A DNA stretch of 64,000 nt, from assembly GCF_019956415.1 (NCBI RefSeq), contig NZ_JAHBDK010000013.1, forward strand, positions 1 to 64,000, read 5' to 3'. The notes under the pieces were generated by a model. That model searched no databases and was not told the DNA's origin. It saw only the letters and a program-made list of their open reading frames with translations. This document shows positions 1 to 8,259 of this stretch, piece by piece. The DNA comes from Pseudomonas sp. GL-B-19. Its GTDB lineage: Bacteria; Pseudomonadota; Gammaproteobacteria; Pseudomonadales; Pseudomonadaceae. A program made the translations under genes and the position numbers. Positions within the stretch are counted from its first letter, which is position 1; each line of letters begins with the position of its first letter.

Positions 1-993
1 CCCCCAATCACCGCCACACCCGCCCCGCTCTCCCGCCGCTTCTCCGTCGCACCGATGATGGATTGGACCGATCGTCACTGCCGTTTTTTCCTACGTCTAT
101 TGTCGAAAAACGCCCTCCTCTACACCGAAATGGTCACCACCGGCGCGCTCCTAAACGGCGATCACGACCGTTTCCTGCGTCACAACGAAGCCGAACACCC
201 GCTCGCCCTGCAACTCGGCGGTAGTGTTCCGCTGGACCTGGCCGCCTGCGCCCGCATGGCTCAGGAACATGGCTACGACGAGGTGAATTTAAACGTCGGC
301 TGCCCGAGTGATCGGGTGCAGAACAATATGATTGGCGCGTGCCTGATGGGGCATCCGCAGTTGGTGGCTGATTGTGTGAAGGCGATGCGTGATGCGGTGT
401 CGATTCCGGTGACGGTGAAGCACCGCATCGGGATTAATGGGCGGGACAGTTACGAGCAGTTGTGTGATTTCGTCGGTACGGTTCGGGATGCCGGGTGTAC
501 GAGTTTTACGGTGCATGCGCGGATTGCGATTCTGGAGGGGTTGTCTCCGAAGGAGAACCGCGACATTCCGCCCCTGCGTTATGACGTGGCGGCGCAGTTG
601 AAGACGGATTTTCCGGACCTGGAGATTATTCTCAACGGCGGGATCAAGACGCTTGAGGCTTGTCACGAGCATTTGCAGACGTTCGACGGTGTGATGCTGG
701 GCCGTGAGGCGTACCACAATCCTTATGTGATGGCTGAGGTGGACCAGCAGCTGTTCGGCAGCACGGCACCGGTGATCACTCGGGCCGAGGCGCTGGCGCA
801 GTTGCGGCCTTATATCGCCGCGCACATCGATGCGGGTGGTTCGATGCACCATATCACCCGGCATGTACTGGGACTGGGCACCGGATTCCCGGGGGCGCGC
901 AAGTTTCGGCAGTTGTTGTCGGTGGATATTCATAAGGCCAAGGAGCCTTTGGTGTTGCTGGATCAGGCGGCGGAGTTGTTGGAGGGGCGCTAA
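1..993 (+). CDS. dusA: tRNA-dihydrouridine(20/20a) synthase DusA (5' end outside window)
   Basis: FMN-dependent enzyme that reduces uridine 20/20a in the tRNA D-loop to dihydrouridine. The frame is open to the left edge and the residues before the first ATG (SRRFSVAPMMDWTD) are the typical DusA N-terminus, so the true start lies outside the window. Visible family marks are APMMDWTD, the active-site stretch NLNVGCPSDRVQNN with the catalytic Cys, VKHRIGI, the FMN-phosphate region ILNGGI and MLGREAYHNPY. The C-terminal HHITRHVLGL and PGARKFRQLLS helices are characteristic of DusA rather than DusB or DusC. The gene tal follows on the same strand after about 180 bases. Confidence 0.95.
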   Translation, partial: PPITATPAPLSRRFSVAPMMDWTDRHCRFFLRLLSKNALLYTEMVTTGALLNGDHDRFLRHNEAEHPLALQLGGSVPLDLAACARMAQEHGYDEVNLNVGCPSDRVQNNMIGACLMGHPQLVADCVKAMRDAVSIPVTVKHRIGINGRDSYEQLCDFVGTVRDAGCTSFTVHARIAILEGLSPKENRDIPPLRYDVAAQLKTDFPDLEIILNGGIKTLEACHEHLQTFDGVMLGREAYHNPYVMAEVDQQLFGSTAPVITRAEALAQLRPYIAAHIDAGGSMHHITRHVLGLGTGFPGARKFRQLLSVDIHKAKEPLVLLDQAAELLEGR

Positions 994-1171
994 TAGTCGC
1001 CCGGGTTGAACCTGTGCGCTGATTTGGCATCGTATTTATCGATACCGCGCCCCGCCATTCAAACAGCCGTTTTCAGGTTGTTGCCGCTGGGGCCATCGAT
1101 ACGTACATGCGCCCTTGAGTGGCTGTCAGCGCTCGGGTAATGTCATTAGACCCACAGGACAGAGCACGCCC

Positions 1172-2098
1172 ATGACTTCCAAGCTGGAACAACTTAAACA
1201 AATGACCACCGTAGTTGCCGATACTGGCGACTTCGAAGCGATCGCTCGCGTTAAACCGGTGGACGCTACCACCAACCCTTCCCTGCTGCTCAAAGCCGCG
1301 GCTATCCCTGCGTATGCCGAGTTGCTGAATGCTTGCGTTCACGACTGCAAAGGCGATGTGGGCCTGGCCAGCGACCGTTTCGGTGTTGCGGTCGGGCAAG
1401 AGATTCTGAAGGTTGTACCGGGCCGTATTTCCACCGAAGTGGATGCGCGCCTGTCGTTCGACACTGACGCCGTATTGAAGCGTGCGCACCGTCTGATCGA
1501 GTTGTACGACAAGGCCGGCATTGGCCGTGACCGCGTGCTGATCAAGATCGCCTCCACCTGGGAAGGCATCCGCGCGGCGCAGACGCTGGAAAAAGAAGGC
1601 ATCCAGACCAACCTGACGCTGTTGTTCTCCTTTGCTCAGGCGGCGGCGTGTGCCGATGCGGGTGTGTTCCTGATTTCGCCGTTCGTGGGCCGGATTTACG
1701 ACTGGTACAAAAAAACCAACGGCAACGACTACATCGGCGCGGATGATCCGGGCGTGCAGTCGGTGACGCGGATTTACAACTACTACAAGGCCAATGACTA
1801 CAAGACTGTGGTGATGGGCGCGAGCTTCCGTAACCTGGGCCAGATCGAGCAGTTGGCGGGTTGTGATCGCCTGACAATCAGCCCGGACCTGCTGGAGAAG
1901 CTGGCGGCAGATACTGGCAAGCTGGAACGCAAGCTGGCACCTGGGCATGCCGGTGAAGCGCGCCTGAGCTTGAATGAAGCGCAGTTCCGTTGGTTGTCCA
2001 ACGAGGACGCGATGGCGACTGAGAAACTGGCTGAGGGTATTCGTCAGTTTGCTCGGGATCAGGAGAAGCTTGAGGCGCTGCTGCAGGCCAAGCTGTGA
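1172..2098 (+). CDS. tal: transaldolase
   Basis: Cytosolic pentose-phosphate enzyme that moves a dihydroxyacetone unit between sedoheptulose-7-P and glyceraldehyde-3-P. The product has 308 residues, usual for the TalB class. The Schiff-base lysine lies in [12 protein letters not shown] (about Lys125). [11 protein letters not shown] near the N-terminus and [22 protein letters not shown] further on are family signatures. I chose the ATG at 1172 because the protein then begins [11 protein letters not shown], as homologues do; the upstream extension to 1115 is not family-like. A strong terminator follows 19 bases after the stop. Confidence 0.95.
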   Translation: MTSKLEQLKQMTTVVADTGDFEAIARVKPVDATTNPSLLLKAAAIPAYAELLNACVHDCKGDVGLASDRFGVAVGQEILKVVPGRISTEVDARLSFDTDAVLKRAHRLIELYDKAGIGRDRVLIKIASTWEGIRAAQTLEKEGIQTNLTLLFSFAQAAACADAGVFLISPFVGRIYDWYKKTNGNDYIGADDPGVQSVTRIYNYYKANDYKTVVMGASFRNLGQIEQLAGCDRLTISPDLLEKLAADTGKLERKLAPGHAGEARLSLNEAQFRWLSNEDAMATEKLAEGIRQFARDQEKLEALLQAKL

Positions 2099-2116
2099 TT
2101 TGAGGTAGCTGGAAGC

Positions 2117-2152
2117 AAAAAGGGCGAACCTTGGTAGGTTCGCCCTTTTTTA
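2117..2152 (+). terminator. intrinsic terminator of tal
   Basis: Perfect GC-rich stem, AAGGGCGAACC pairing with GGTTCGCCCTT, followed by a T run. It sits 19 bases after the tal stop codon. Confidence 0.9.
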
Positions 2153-2202
2153 TGCTTGGGTGGTTTGGCTTCGCGCCTGATGAATGGTGACAGGTATGAC
2201 GC

Positions 2203-2300
2203 TATCGCGAGCAGGCTCGCTCCCACAGGGGATTTGTGGGGATCTGAGATTGTGTATCCGAAGGAAACTCAATGTGCGAGCGAGCCTGCTCGCGATGGGG
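2203..2300. repeat. REPIN (inverted REP pair, GCGAGCAGGCTCGC family)
   Basis: Two inverted copies of a Pseudomonas REP palindrome (arm ATCGCGAGCAGGCTCGCTCC and its complement) separated by about 50 bases. The element lies between the tal terminator and rssC. The same family recurs at 6590, 10310, 17853 and 39721. Confidence 0.85.
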
Positions 2301-2330
2301 CCAGACAGGCCCACATCACTTTAAGCCTAA

Positions 2331-2813
2331 TCAGTGACGCTCGAGCGCATTCACCAGGTCATGGAACGCTTCGCGATTGTGGTCATTGAGGCCCATGAGG
2401 ATTTTGTGTGCTTCGAGGACTTTGATACGCACCACTTCTTCGGACTGGTCCTGGTCTGGCAGGTCGTCCAGGCATTCCGGGCAAGGCACGGGCTGGTCAA
2501 CAATGTTGAACACTTGCTCGAAACCCATGGATTCCAGCAGACGGGTGATGTCTTCGTGGGTGGTGACGACGGTCGGCAGGAGGCCGACCTTCTGCCGCGA
2601 CAGGATCGACAGCTTGGCCAGCAGGCCAAGGGTGGTGCTGTCAATGCTGCGGGTTTCGGTCAGGTCGATCACGATCGCGTTGAAGTTCAACGCGGTGAAG
2701 ATCCGATCAATAGTCGCATCCAACGCCGAACACAGGGTCAGGCGAACTTCACCGACGAATTTCAGGACGAAAGTGCCATCCTGCTCGGCGAACTGGATTC
2801 TACCGGTACTCAT
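2331..2813 (-). CDS. rssC: STAS-domain anti-anti-sigma factor, RssC-like
   Basis: A 160-residue protein with an N-terminal STAS domain (about residues 5-105). The phosphorylatable-serine region reads ETRSIDSTTLGLLAK, matching the DSxxLG pattern of anti-sigma-factor antagonists. The C-terminus is acidic and carries a CPECLDDLPDQ stretch. Its start codon shares one base with the stop codon of the upstream response-regulator phosphatase (TAATG), so the two are translationally coupled. This suggests that the phosphatase controls the phosphorylation state of this protein. The pair matches RssB-RssC of P. aeruginosa, linked there to RpoS control; the HsbR-HsbA pair is a paralogous alternative. Confidence 0.85.
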   Translation of the reverse strand: MSTGRIQFAEQDGTFVLKFVGEVRLTLCSALDATIDRIFTALNFNAIVIDLTETRSIDSTTLGLLAKLSILSRQKVGLLPTVVTTHEDITRLLESMGFEQVFNIVDQPVPCPECLDDLPDQDQSEEVVRIKVLEAHKILMGLNDHNREAFHDLVNALERH

Positions 2814-3994
2814 TAAAGATTCCTGCTCAACACCAACAGGGCGATATCATCCGGCATCTCCCCAAGCGTGGCCAATCCAAAAACCTGCCGCAGCCCATCC
2901 AGGGTGCCGCCCGCAGCCTTGACCCGTTGGGGCAACGCCGCTTCTTTTTCTTTGAGTGTGGGTTCTGGCAAAAGGTCCAGAATGCCATCAGACATCAGCG
3001 TCAGACTGAACGTCGGCGGCAGCTCCAGCACGTGGTCTTCGTAGGTGGCTTCATTAAAGAGGCCCACCGGCAGACCGCGCCCTTCCAGATAACGAACACT
3101 GTCTGGCGTGTACAACACAGGCAACGGCAAATGACCACCGATGCTATAGGTCAACAAACCTGTCTCCTCGTCGATGACTCCACCGACCATTGTGACGTGT
3201 TTTCCCAGCTTACAACTGATCAGGCCTCGGTTGATATGACCAAGGACCTCTGAAGGCTTGAATTCCGGCAATGTGCCGCTTCGCTTGGATTCGAACAGCA
3301 AGCGCGTGGTCATGAACTTCAGCAGCACGGTAACGAAGGCTGAAGAGGCGCCATGCCCGGAAACGTCTGCCAGGTAGAACGCTACCCGACGCTCGTCGAC
3401 CCGAAAGTAGTCAACAAAATCACCCGACAGGTACAGCGACGGGATGATCTGGTGCGCAAACTGGAACTCGTCGATGGTCCAGGGGCTGACCGGCAGCATG
3501 TTCATCTGCACCTGGCGACCGGCGTTCTGGTCTTCCTGGAGCAGGTTCAGGCTGGCGGCGAGTTCGCGGTTGGCCTTTTCCAGCTTCTCGCGGTAGCGCT
3601 GGTTTTCCAGCAGCAGGCGCGCGCGATCCAGGGCTCGGCGCACAGAATGCTCGAGCACAGCCAGATCTTCGAGAGGCTTGATCAGGTAATCCGCAGCGCC
3701 CAGGCGCAGCGCCTCGACCGCGTCGTTCATCACGCCGGCACCCGAGACCACAATCACAGGGGTTTGCGGAGACCGCTCAGTGACCTGGCGGATAAGTTCG
3801 AGTCCGCCCATCTGCGGCATGCGCAGATCGCAGATGACCAAGTCGGGCTTGTCTTTCTCGAATACCTGAAGACCCTGCTGGCCGTTGCTGGCCTGCAGGA
3901 CACTGAAACCACTGTCTTCCAAATAGGCCGCGAGACTCGCGCGCACTACTTCGTCATCATCGATTATCAGCAGCGTGGCACTGGTTTTTGGCAT
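2813..3994 (-). CDS. rssB: response regulator with PP2C-type phosphatase output, RssB-like
   Basis: A 393-residue regulator. The receiver domain (about residues 7-125) has the acidic pocket IIDDDE and phospho-acceptor Asp56 in VICDLRMPQMGG; its conserved lysine is in YLIKPLED. A coiled linker (about 130-165) leads to a SpoIIE/PP2C serine phosphatase domain with the metal-binding stretches SGDFVDYF, ADVSGHG and SDGILDLLPE. I chose the ATG at 3994 (MPKTSATLLIIDDD) because the extension to 4054 has no receiver-like sequence. The stop overlaps the start of rssC by one base. RssB homologues act in sigma-S control; here the phosphatase output makes a partner-switch with RssC the likely mechanism. 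Confidence 0.88.
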   Translation of the reverse strand: MPKTSATLLIIDDDEVVRASLAAYLEDSGFSVLQASNGQQGLQVFEKDKPDLVICDLRMPQMGGLELIRQVTERSPQTPVIVVSGAGVMNDAVEALRLGAADYLIKPLEDLAVLEHSVRRALDRARLLLENQRYREKLEKANRELAASLNLLQEDQNAGRQVQMNMLPVSPWTIDEFQFAHQIIPSLYLSGDFVDYFRVDERRVAFYLADVSGHGASSAFVTVLLKFMTTRLLFESKRSGTLPEFKPSEVLGHINRGLISCKLGKHVTMVGGVIDEETGLLTYSIGGHLPLPVLYTPDSVRYLEGRGLPVGLFNEATYEDHVLELPPTFSLTLMSDGILDLLPEPTLKEKEAALPQRVKAAGGTLDGLRQVFGLATLGEMPDDIALLVLSRNL

Positions 3995-4270
3995 GTGGGC
4001 AAACGGCGCCAGAATTAGGTTGGCGTAGCAGGCAGGGGTTTTAGCCCGGCTCACACTACTGGATTCGCTTTCTAGCCTCTCTGCTGCACCGTTTTCGAGC
4101 GCTTGCCCTAATCACACGTACACCAGAGGTGCCCTTCTAAGGCGCAGACGGTACTCCCATCCGCGGGGCGTTTCAAGCTCACGCCGATGGTCGCTTGGCG
4201 TCTTTATTTGTCAAATCACTGAGAGTTATAAGAACAGACAAATCCGTAACCCAATGGAAGGATCGAGCCC

Positions 4271-4570
4271 ATGAGTCAAACCAGTCGGGACTACAGCGAA
4301 AAGCGCGGTTTCATCCGCATACGAGTCGATGCCGAGGTGTCGTTGATTCATGAAGGCGATGAGGCTTCAGCCGTCTGCATCGACCTTTCCAGCAGTGGCA
4401 TGCAGGTTGAAGCGAAGCGTGGATTCAACGTCGGCGACCGGCTAAACGTGCGCATCGGCTCCGATCACGCCGCATTAAAAGACCTTGAGGCCGACACCTA
4501 GGGGGTGTGGGTGAAGTCAGTGGACGGAGATGGACAGAAACTCGGGCTTACAATCTTGAAGAGAAAATAA
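4271..4570 (+). pseudogene. PilZ-domain gene interrupted by an in-frame TAG
   Basis: The frame starts at ATG 4271 and encodes a small PilZ protein. The c-di-GMP-binding features are present: an arginine cluster EKRGFIRIR near residue 12 and the DLSSSGM motif (D/NxSxxG) near residue 37. A TAG at 4499-4501 ends it after 76 residues. Past that TAG the same frame continues without another stop as GVWVKSVDGDGQKLGLTILKRK to a TAA at 4568-4570, which is just how single-domain PilZ proteins end. A 99-residue protein has therefore lost its last beta strands. It could be a real nonsense mutation, a sequencing error or, less likely, stop readthrough. A terminator follows directly. Confidence 0.8.
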
Positions 4571-4586
4571 GCCGGATCCAAACGAC

Positions 4587-4615
4587 AGAAGGCGGCCCAA
4601 TGGCCGCCTTCTTCG
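4587..4615. terminator. bidirectional intrinsic terminator
   Basis: Stem AGAAGGCGGCC / GGCCGCCTTCT with a short loop, flanked by A-rich and T-rich ends. It lies between the convergent PilZ gene and mlaA and can serve both. Confidence 0.85.
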
Positions 4616-4630
4616 TCTTACGGATCGAGA

Positions 4631-5320
4631 TTAAAAATCGTCTTCGACCTGGCCGTCTTTGACTTTGAATTCGCGGTTCTGCAAGTACGCATTACGAATA
4701 AAGGTGTACTTGTCACCGGTGATCAGTTTCTCGCTCGACAGCAAGCTGGCGCGCGTGTCGACGACGTTCAGGCCGAAGACCGAGTTACGCACCGGCACAT
4801 CGTTGATGTACGGGTACGGGCCAGTGTAGCTGTCGACGACCTTGGAAGGCGCATCACGCACGGTGCTAGGGCCCAGCAATGGCAGCACCACGTAAGGACC
4901 GCTACCGACACCCCAATAGCCGAGGGTTTGACCGAAGTCTTCGTCGTTGCGGTGCAGGCCCATCTTGGTACCCACATCGAAAAAGCCCAGCAGGCCGAAC
5001 GTGGTGTTGAAGATGATGCGTGCTGTATCAGTACCTGCGGCAGTCGGTTTAACCTGCAAAATGTTGTTCACCAGGTTGGTGACATCACCGACGTTGCGGA
5101 ACATGTTGTGGATGCCGTCTTCCAGAAACTGCGGCGTTATGAACTCATAACCCTGAGCAACAGGCTTGAGTGCATAAGTGTCGATCACATCGTTGAACTT
5201 GAAGATCGGACGGTTAACGCTTTCCCAAGGGTCGTCTTCCGAAGCAGCCTGAGCCGCAAACGGAACCAGCAACACGCTGGCACACACACAAAGCTGAGCG
5301 AAATGTTTGCTCCAGCGCAT
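4631..5320 (-). CDS. mlaA: MlaA (VacJ) outer-membrane lipid-asymmetry protein
   Basis: Outer-membrane component of the Mla pathway, which removes phospholipids from the outer leaflet and passes them to MlaC. The 229-residue protein shows the family core: DPWESVNRPIFKFNDVID after the signal, FRNVGDVTNLVNNILQ, NTTFGLLGFFDVGT, and FGQTLGYWGVGSGPYVVLPLLGPS. The start is fixed by AAGGAG eight bases upstream. The signal peptide ends in AAQA before ASEDDPW, a signal peptidase I site. I see no lipobox cysteine, although E. coli MlaA is a lipoprotein. Confidence 0.93.
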   Translation of the reverse strand: MRWSKHFAQLCVCASVLLVPFAAQAASEDDPWESVNRPIFKFNDVIDTYALKPVAQGYEFITPQFLEDGIHNMFRNVGDVTNLVNNILQVKPTAAGTDTARIIFNTTFGLLGFFDVGTKMGLHRNDEDFGQTLGYWGVGSGPYVVLPLLGPSTVRDAPSKVVDSYTGPYPYINDVPVRNSVFGLNVVDTRASLLSSEKLITGDKYTFIRNAYLQNREFKVKDGQVEDDF

Positions 5321-5521
5321 AGAAAAACTCCTTGGATTATTACTGGCGCGGGCACTCGGCCCGGGCGTTAAGCTAGTTAGTATAAGTCGGAAAAGCTGGT
5401 TTATGCAGCATCGTGCACATTCGCCTACAGATGAATCGCCCTGATTGGGAGCGTTTCACACCAATGTCACTCAACTGTCACTGACGCCGCATAGCCTTGT
5501 CACTATTTCAGGGACGTTGAT

Positions 5522-6142
5522 ATGCCAAACGCTGAAACCTTGCCCATTGCAGCACCCAGCTTGACCGCCGTCTTGTTCGGCCTCAGCGGTTGCCTGGTGG
5601 ATTTCGGCGCCCGGACGCGCCAACACGGGGTTTATTCTGCGGAGCACGCCGAGGCCACTCCCGGTGCGCTGGACAGCCTGCGCAGTTTGCAGCGCAAGCA
5701 AATTCCCTGCGCCTGGCTCGATGAACTACCCCCTGCCCTCAGTCATTCTCTGGCCGTGACCCTGCCTTCCTGGATCAGCTCTTCGCAACACCCTGCAACA
5801 ATCAACCCATGGCCCGCTCCGAACGCTTGCTGGCAAGCCCTGATGGCGTTGAATGTCGAACGCCTGGATGGCTGTGTGCTGGTCAGCGGCGAACCGCGAT
5901 TGCTGCAATCGGGTTTGAATGCCGGGTTATGGACGATTGGCCTCGCGTCCTGCGGCTCGCTCTGCGGCCTCGCGCCCAGCGAATGGCATGCGTTAAGTCA
6001 AAAGGAACGCGAGCATTTACGCGGCAAGGCGACGATGCAGTTATTCAACTTGGGCGTGCATTCAGTGATCGATCATCTGGGCGAACTCGATACCTGCCTG
6101 GCCGATATCGGCCTGCGCCGGCTCAAGGGCGAAAAGCCCTGA
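5522..6142 (+). CDS. HAD/phosphonatase-like protein with missing nucleophile
   Basis: A 206-residue protein whose start resembles the phosphonoacetaldehyde hydrolase (PhnX) branch of the HAD superfamily: TAVLFGLSGCLVDFGARTR, where active members have F-D-x-x-G-T/C-x-x-D. Position 20, the nucleophilic Asp, is Gly (codon GGC). The second acidic residue (Asp27) is present. A later SGEPRLLQSGLNAGLWTIGL resembles the HAD region that carries motif III/IV. No cap-domain lysine of true phosphonatases could be identified. The position next to mlaA/queF fits the PhnX-like PA2803 locus of P. aeruginosa as I remember it. Hydrolase activity is doubtful; a binding or regulatory role is possible. Confidence 0.6.
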   Translation: MPNAETLPIAAPSLTAVLFGLSGCLVDFGARTRQHGVYSAEHAEATPGALDSLRSLQRKQIPCAWLDELPPALSHSLAVTLPSWISSSQHPATINPWPAPNACWQALMALNVERLDGCVLVSGEPRLLQSGLNAGLWTIGLASCGSLCGLAPSEWHALSQKEREHLRGKATMQLFNLGVHSVIDHLGELDTCLADIGLRRLKGEKP

Positions 6143-6251
6143 CCGAGATCATGCAGGTTGCGCGCAAGTGGATTAATCTAAAGGTCAGCCATAGACCTTT
6201 GGCACGAGGCTGCGGTCTATGCCAGTGCCTATTGATAGAAGGAAGAACGCC

Positions 6252-6515
6252 ATGCCTGCCCGCGAACTGCAAGAACAGCTCAATGCCCTGCGCGAGCAAT
6301 TGGAACAGAATCCTCCACTGTCCGAATCCGAACGTGAAAACCTGCATGAACTGATGCAACAGATCGAACTCAAGCTTGAGCTCGAAACCAAGACCCAGGA
6401 CGCCAGCCTCGCCGACGGCGTTAATCTGGCCGTCGAACGCTTCGAACTCGAACACCCAACCCTGGCCGGCACCCTGCGCAACATTGCGCAAGCCTTGGGC
6501 AATATGGGCATCTGA
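6252..6515 (+). CDS. DUF4404-like small coiled-coil protein
   Basis: An 87-residue, acidic, largely helical protein beginning MPARELQEQLNALREQLEQN. The heptad-like leucines of the first 55 residues predict a coiled coil, and the tail HPTLAGTLRNIAQALGNMGI is a short amphipathic helix. It matches DUF4404, a family of unknown function common in Pseudomonas. The ATG at 6252 was chosen because GAAGGAAG lies just upstream and the 11 residues before it are not conserved-looking. A strong terminator follows. Confidence 0.8.
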   Translation: MPARELQEQLNALREQLEQNPPLSESERENLHELMQQIELKLELETKTQDASLADGVNLAVERFELEHPTLAGTLRNIAQALGNMGI

Positions 6516-6527
6516 ACCCGCCAGATG

Positions 6528-6562
6528 CAAAAAAGCCCCGCTTTCGCTAGCGGGGCTTTTTC
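6528..6562 (+). terminator. intrinsic terminator
   Basis: Stem AAAGCCCCGC / GCGGGGCTTT followed by T residues, 13 bases after the DUF4404 gene. Confidence 0.9.
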
Positions 6563-6589
6563 ATATCCGGGATTTGTATGCAATCCCCC

Positions 6590-6679
6590 TGTGGGAGCGA
6601 GCCTGCTCACGATAGCTGAGTGTCAGACGACATCAATGTTGAATGATTCACAGCTTTCGCGAGCAAGCCCGCTCCCACA
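6590..6679. repeat. REPIN (GCGAGCAGGCTCGC family)
   Basis: TGTGGGAGCGAGCCTGCTC and an inverted GAGCAAGCCCGCTCCCACA about 50 bases later. It lies between the DUF4404 terminator and the end of queF. Confidence 0.85.
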
Positions 6680-6687
6680 TTAGATCT

Positions 6688-7518
6688 TCACTGACGGACC
6701 AGGCGGCGGTTCGGCAGTTGAACCGTTTCGGTGCTGCGATACGGGTTGATATCCAATCCCCCACGGCGTACATACCGCGCATATACCGTCAATTTCTCCG
6801 GTTTCAACAACCGCTGCAGGTCGAGAAAAATCCGCTCCACGCACTGTTCATGGAAGTCCGAGTGCTGACGGAAGCTCACGATGTATTCCAGCAAACTCGC
6901 GTGATCCAGTGCCGCGCCACGGTATTCCACCGCCACGCTGCCCCAGTCCGGCTGACTGGTGACCGGGCAGTTGGATTTGAGCAAATGGCTGTGCACGCTC
7001 TCTTCGACAATACGCGACTCATCGCAACGCAACAGTTCCGGACGTGGATGCTCGTAGTTGCTGACGCTGATGTCCAGATCATCGATGCATACGCCCGGCA
7101 ACGCGACAACGCCTTCGGCTTCCACGTCTTTGAGGCTGCGAATGCGCACGCCAACCGGCTTGCCGGCGGCGGCCGACAGGTCTTTCGCCAACGTCGCTTC
7201 AAGGTTCGCGGTGTCGGCAAACGGCGTCTGATTCAACGAGTTCAGGTACAGCTTGAACGACTTCGATTCGATGATGTTCGGCGAATCCGCCGGGATGCTG
7301 AACTCGCCAATCGCCACCACGGGCTTGCCGGACGGCAACAGCCACGACAGCTCGAAGCAGTTCCAGAAATCCACGCCCTTGTATGGCAGGGTTTCAGCCG
7401 TCAGGCCCAGCTCGGCCCATTTCGCAGTGCGCGGAATCGGGAACAGCAAGGACGGCGTGTAAGTGGCGATGTATTCGCTGGATTTGCCCAGCGGCGAGTG
7501 TTCGGCTGCGGGATGCAT
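6688..7518 (-). CDS. queF: NADPH-dependent 7-cyano-7-deazaguanine reductase
   Basis: Reduces preQ0 to preQ1 in queuosine biosynthesis. At 276 residues it is the long, two-domain (type II) QueF as in E. coli. The QueF motif [11 protein letters not shown] (about 84-94) binds NADPH. The catalytic Cys184 and Asp191 stand in [13 protein letters not shown], and the substrate-binding Glu lies in the C-terminal domain near [11 protein letters not shown]. The end of the protein, [17 protein letters not shown], is also typical. It runs convergent to the DUF4404 gene with only a REPIN between. Confidence 0.96.
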   Translation of the reverse strand: MHPAAEHSPLGKSSEYIATYTPSLLFPIPRTAKWAELGLTAETLPYKGVDFWNCFELSWLLPSGKPVVAIGEFSIPADSPNIIESKSFKLYLNSLNQTPFADTANLEATLAKDLSAAAGKPVGVRIRSLKDVEAEGVVALPGVCIDDLDISVSNYEHPRPELLRCDESRIVEESVHSHLLKSNCPVTSQPDWGSVAVEYRGAALDHASLLEYIVSFRQHSDFHEQCVERIFLDLQRLLKPEKLTVYARYVRRGGLDINPYRSTETVQLPNRRLVRQ

Positions 7519-7579
7519 GGCGGAAACCTGACTGAAGAATCAGCGGATTCTACCAGCCTTTGCGCCCGCCATTGAGTGC

Positions 7580-8104
7580 TTACTGACTGACAGTCAACTT
7601 GCCGACCATACCAGCCTGATAATGGCCGGGGATGTTGCAGGCAAATTCCAGGCTGGTGGCCTTGGTGAAGGTCCAGGTCAGTTCCGCCGTTTTGCCCGGC
7701 TCGACGAGGACGCTGTTCGGGCCGTCGTGTTTCATCGATCCATGATCCATGCCAGCCATCGAACCGTGGTCCATTTCCTTCATGCCTGTAGGCGTCAGCA
7801 TGCCGCTCTGCTGCATCTGCAACATTTCCTGCTGGTGTTTGGCATGCATCGCCGCGTCCCCCAGGTTGAACTCGTGCAGCAACTGGCCTTTATTCACCAG
7901 CACAAAGCGAACCGTCTCACCGGCCTTGATCTCGATGGCCTTGGGAGTAAACGACATATCGCCCATCACCACTTCAATACTGCGAGTCGCCTTGGCCGCC
8001 GCAGCGGGCTGGCCGAAGTCGTAGGTATGCGCCGGGGCAGCCCACACCGGCGAACTCAATGCCAACAAACACGCCACCCGCAGCAAAGATTTGTGCAAAA
8101 ACAT
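7580..8104 (-). CDS. periplasmic cupredoxin-like copper protein
   Basis: A 174-residue secreted protein: signal peptide (about 1-22, ending VWA-AP), then a plastocyanin/azurin-like fold. The type-1 copper ligands are readable: His in LLHEFNLG, then Cys, His and Met in FACNIPGHYQAGM. Between them is an insertion rich in Met and His (MDHGSMAGMDHGSMKHDG), a feature of copper-storage or copper-delivery proteins. It is divergent from copRS with a palindrome in the shared promoter, so copper-responsive expression is likely. The exact role (copper tolerance or delivery) cannot be read from the sequence. Confidence 0.85.
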   Translation of the reverse strand: MFLHKSLLRVACLLALSSPVWAAPAHTYDFGQPAAAAKATRSIEVVMGDMSFTPKAIEIKAGETVRFVLVNKGQLLHEFNLGDAAMHAKHQQEMLQMQQSGMLTPTGMKEMDHGSMAGMDHGSMKHDGPNSVLVEPGKTAELTWTFTKATSLEFACNIPGHYQAGMVGKLTVSQ

Positions 8105-8167
8105 CGTCGTACTCCAACAAGATAAGGTTCAGCCTGTGGAAAACTCTAAACTGCTGCCACTGCCCGC

Positions 8168-8200
8168 AACCTGACAGCCAGATTACAACTTTGTCAGGTT
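8168..8200. promoter_or_regulatory. palindrome in the divergent cupredoxin-copR promoter, probable CopR operator
   Basis: Perfect inverted repeat AACCTGACA - 15 bases - TGTCAGGTT. It lies 63 bases upstream of the cupredoxin start and 59 bases upstream of copR. TGACA/TGTCA half-sites are typical of CopR/CusR-type operators. The assignment is inferred from position and half-site. Confidence 0.65.
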
Positions 8201-8259
8201 GATCTGTATCCACGCTGCCCACGGTATAAAGCGTTCGTTCCATTTACCCAGAGTCGCCC

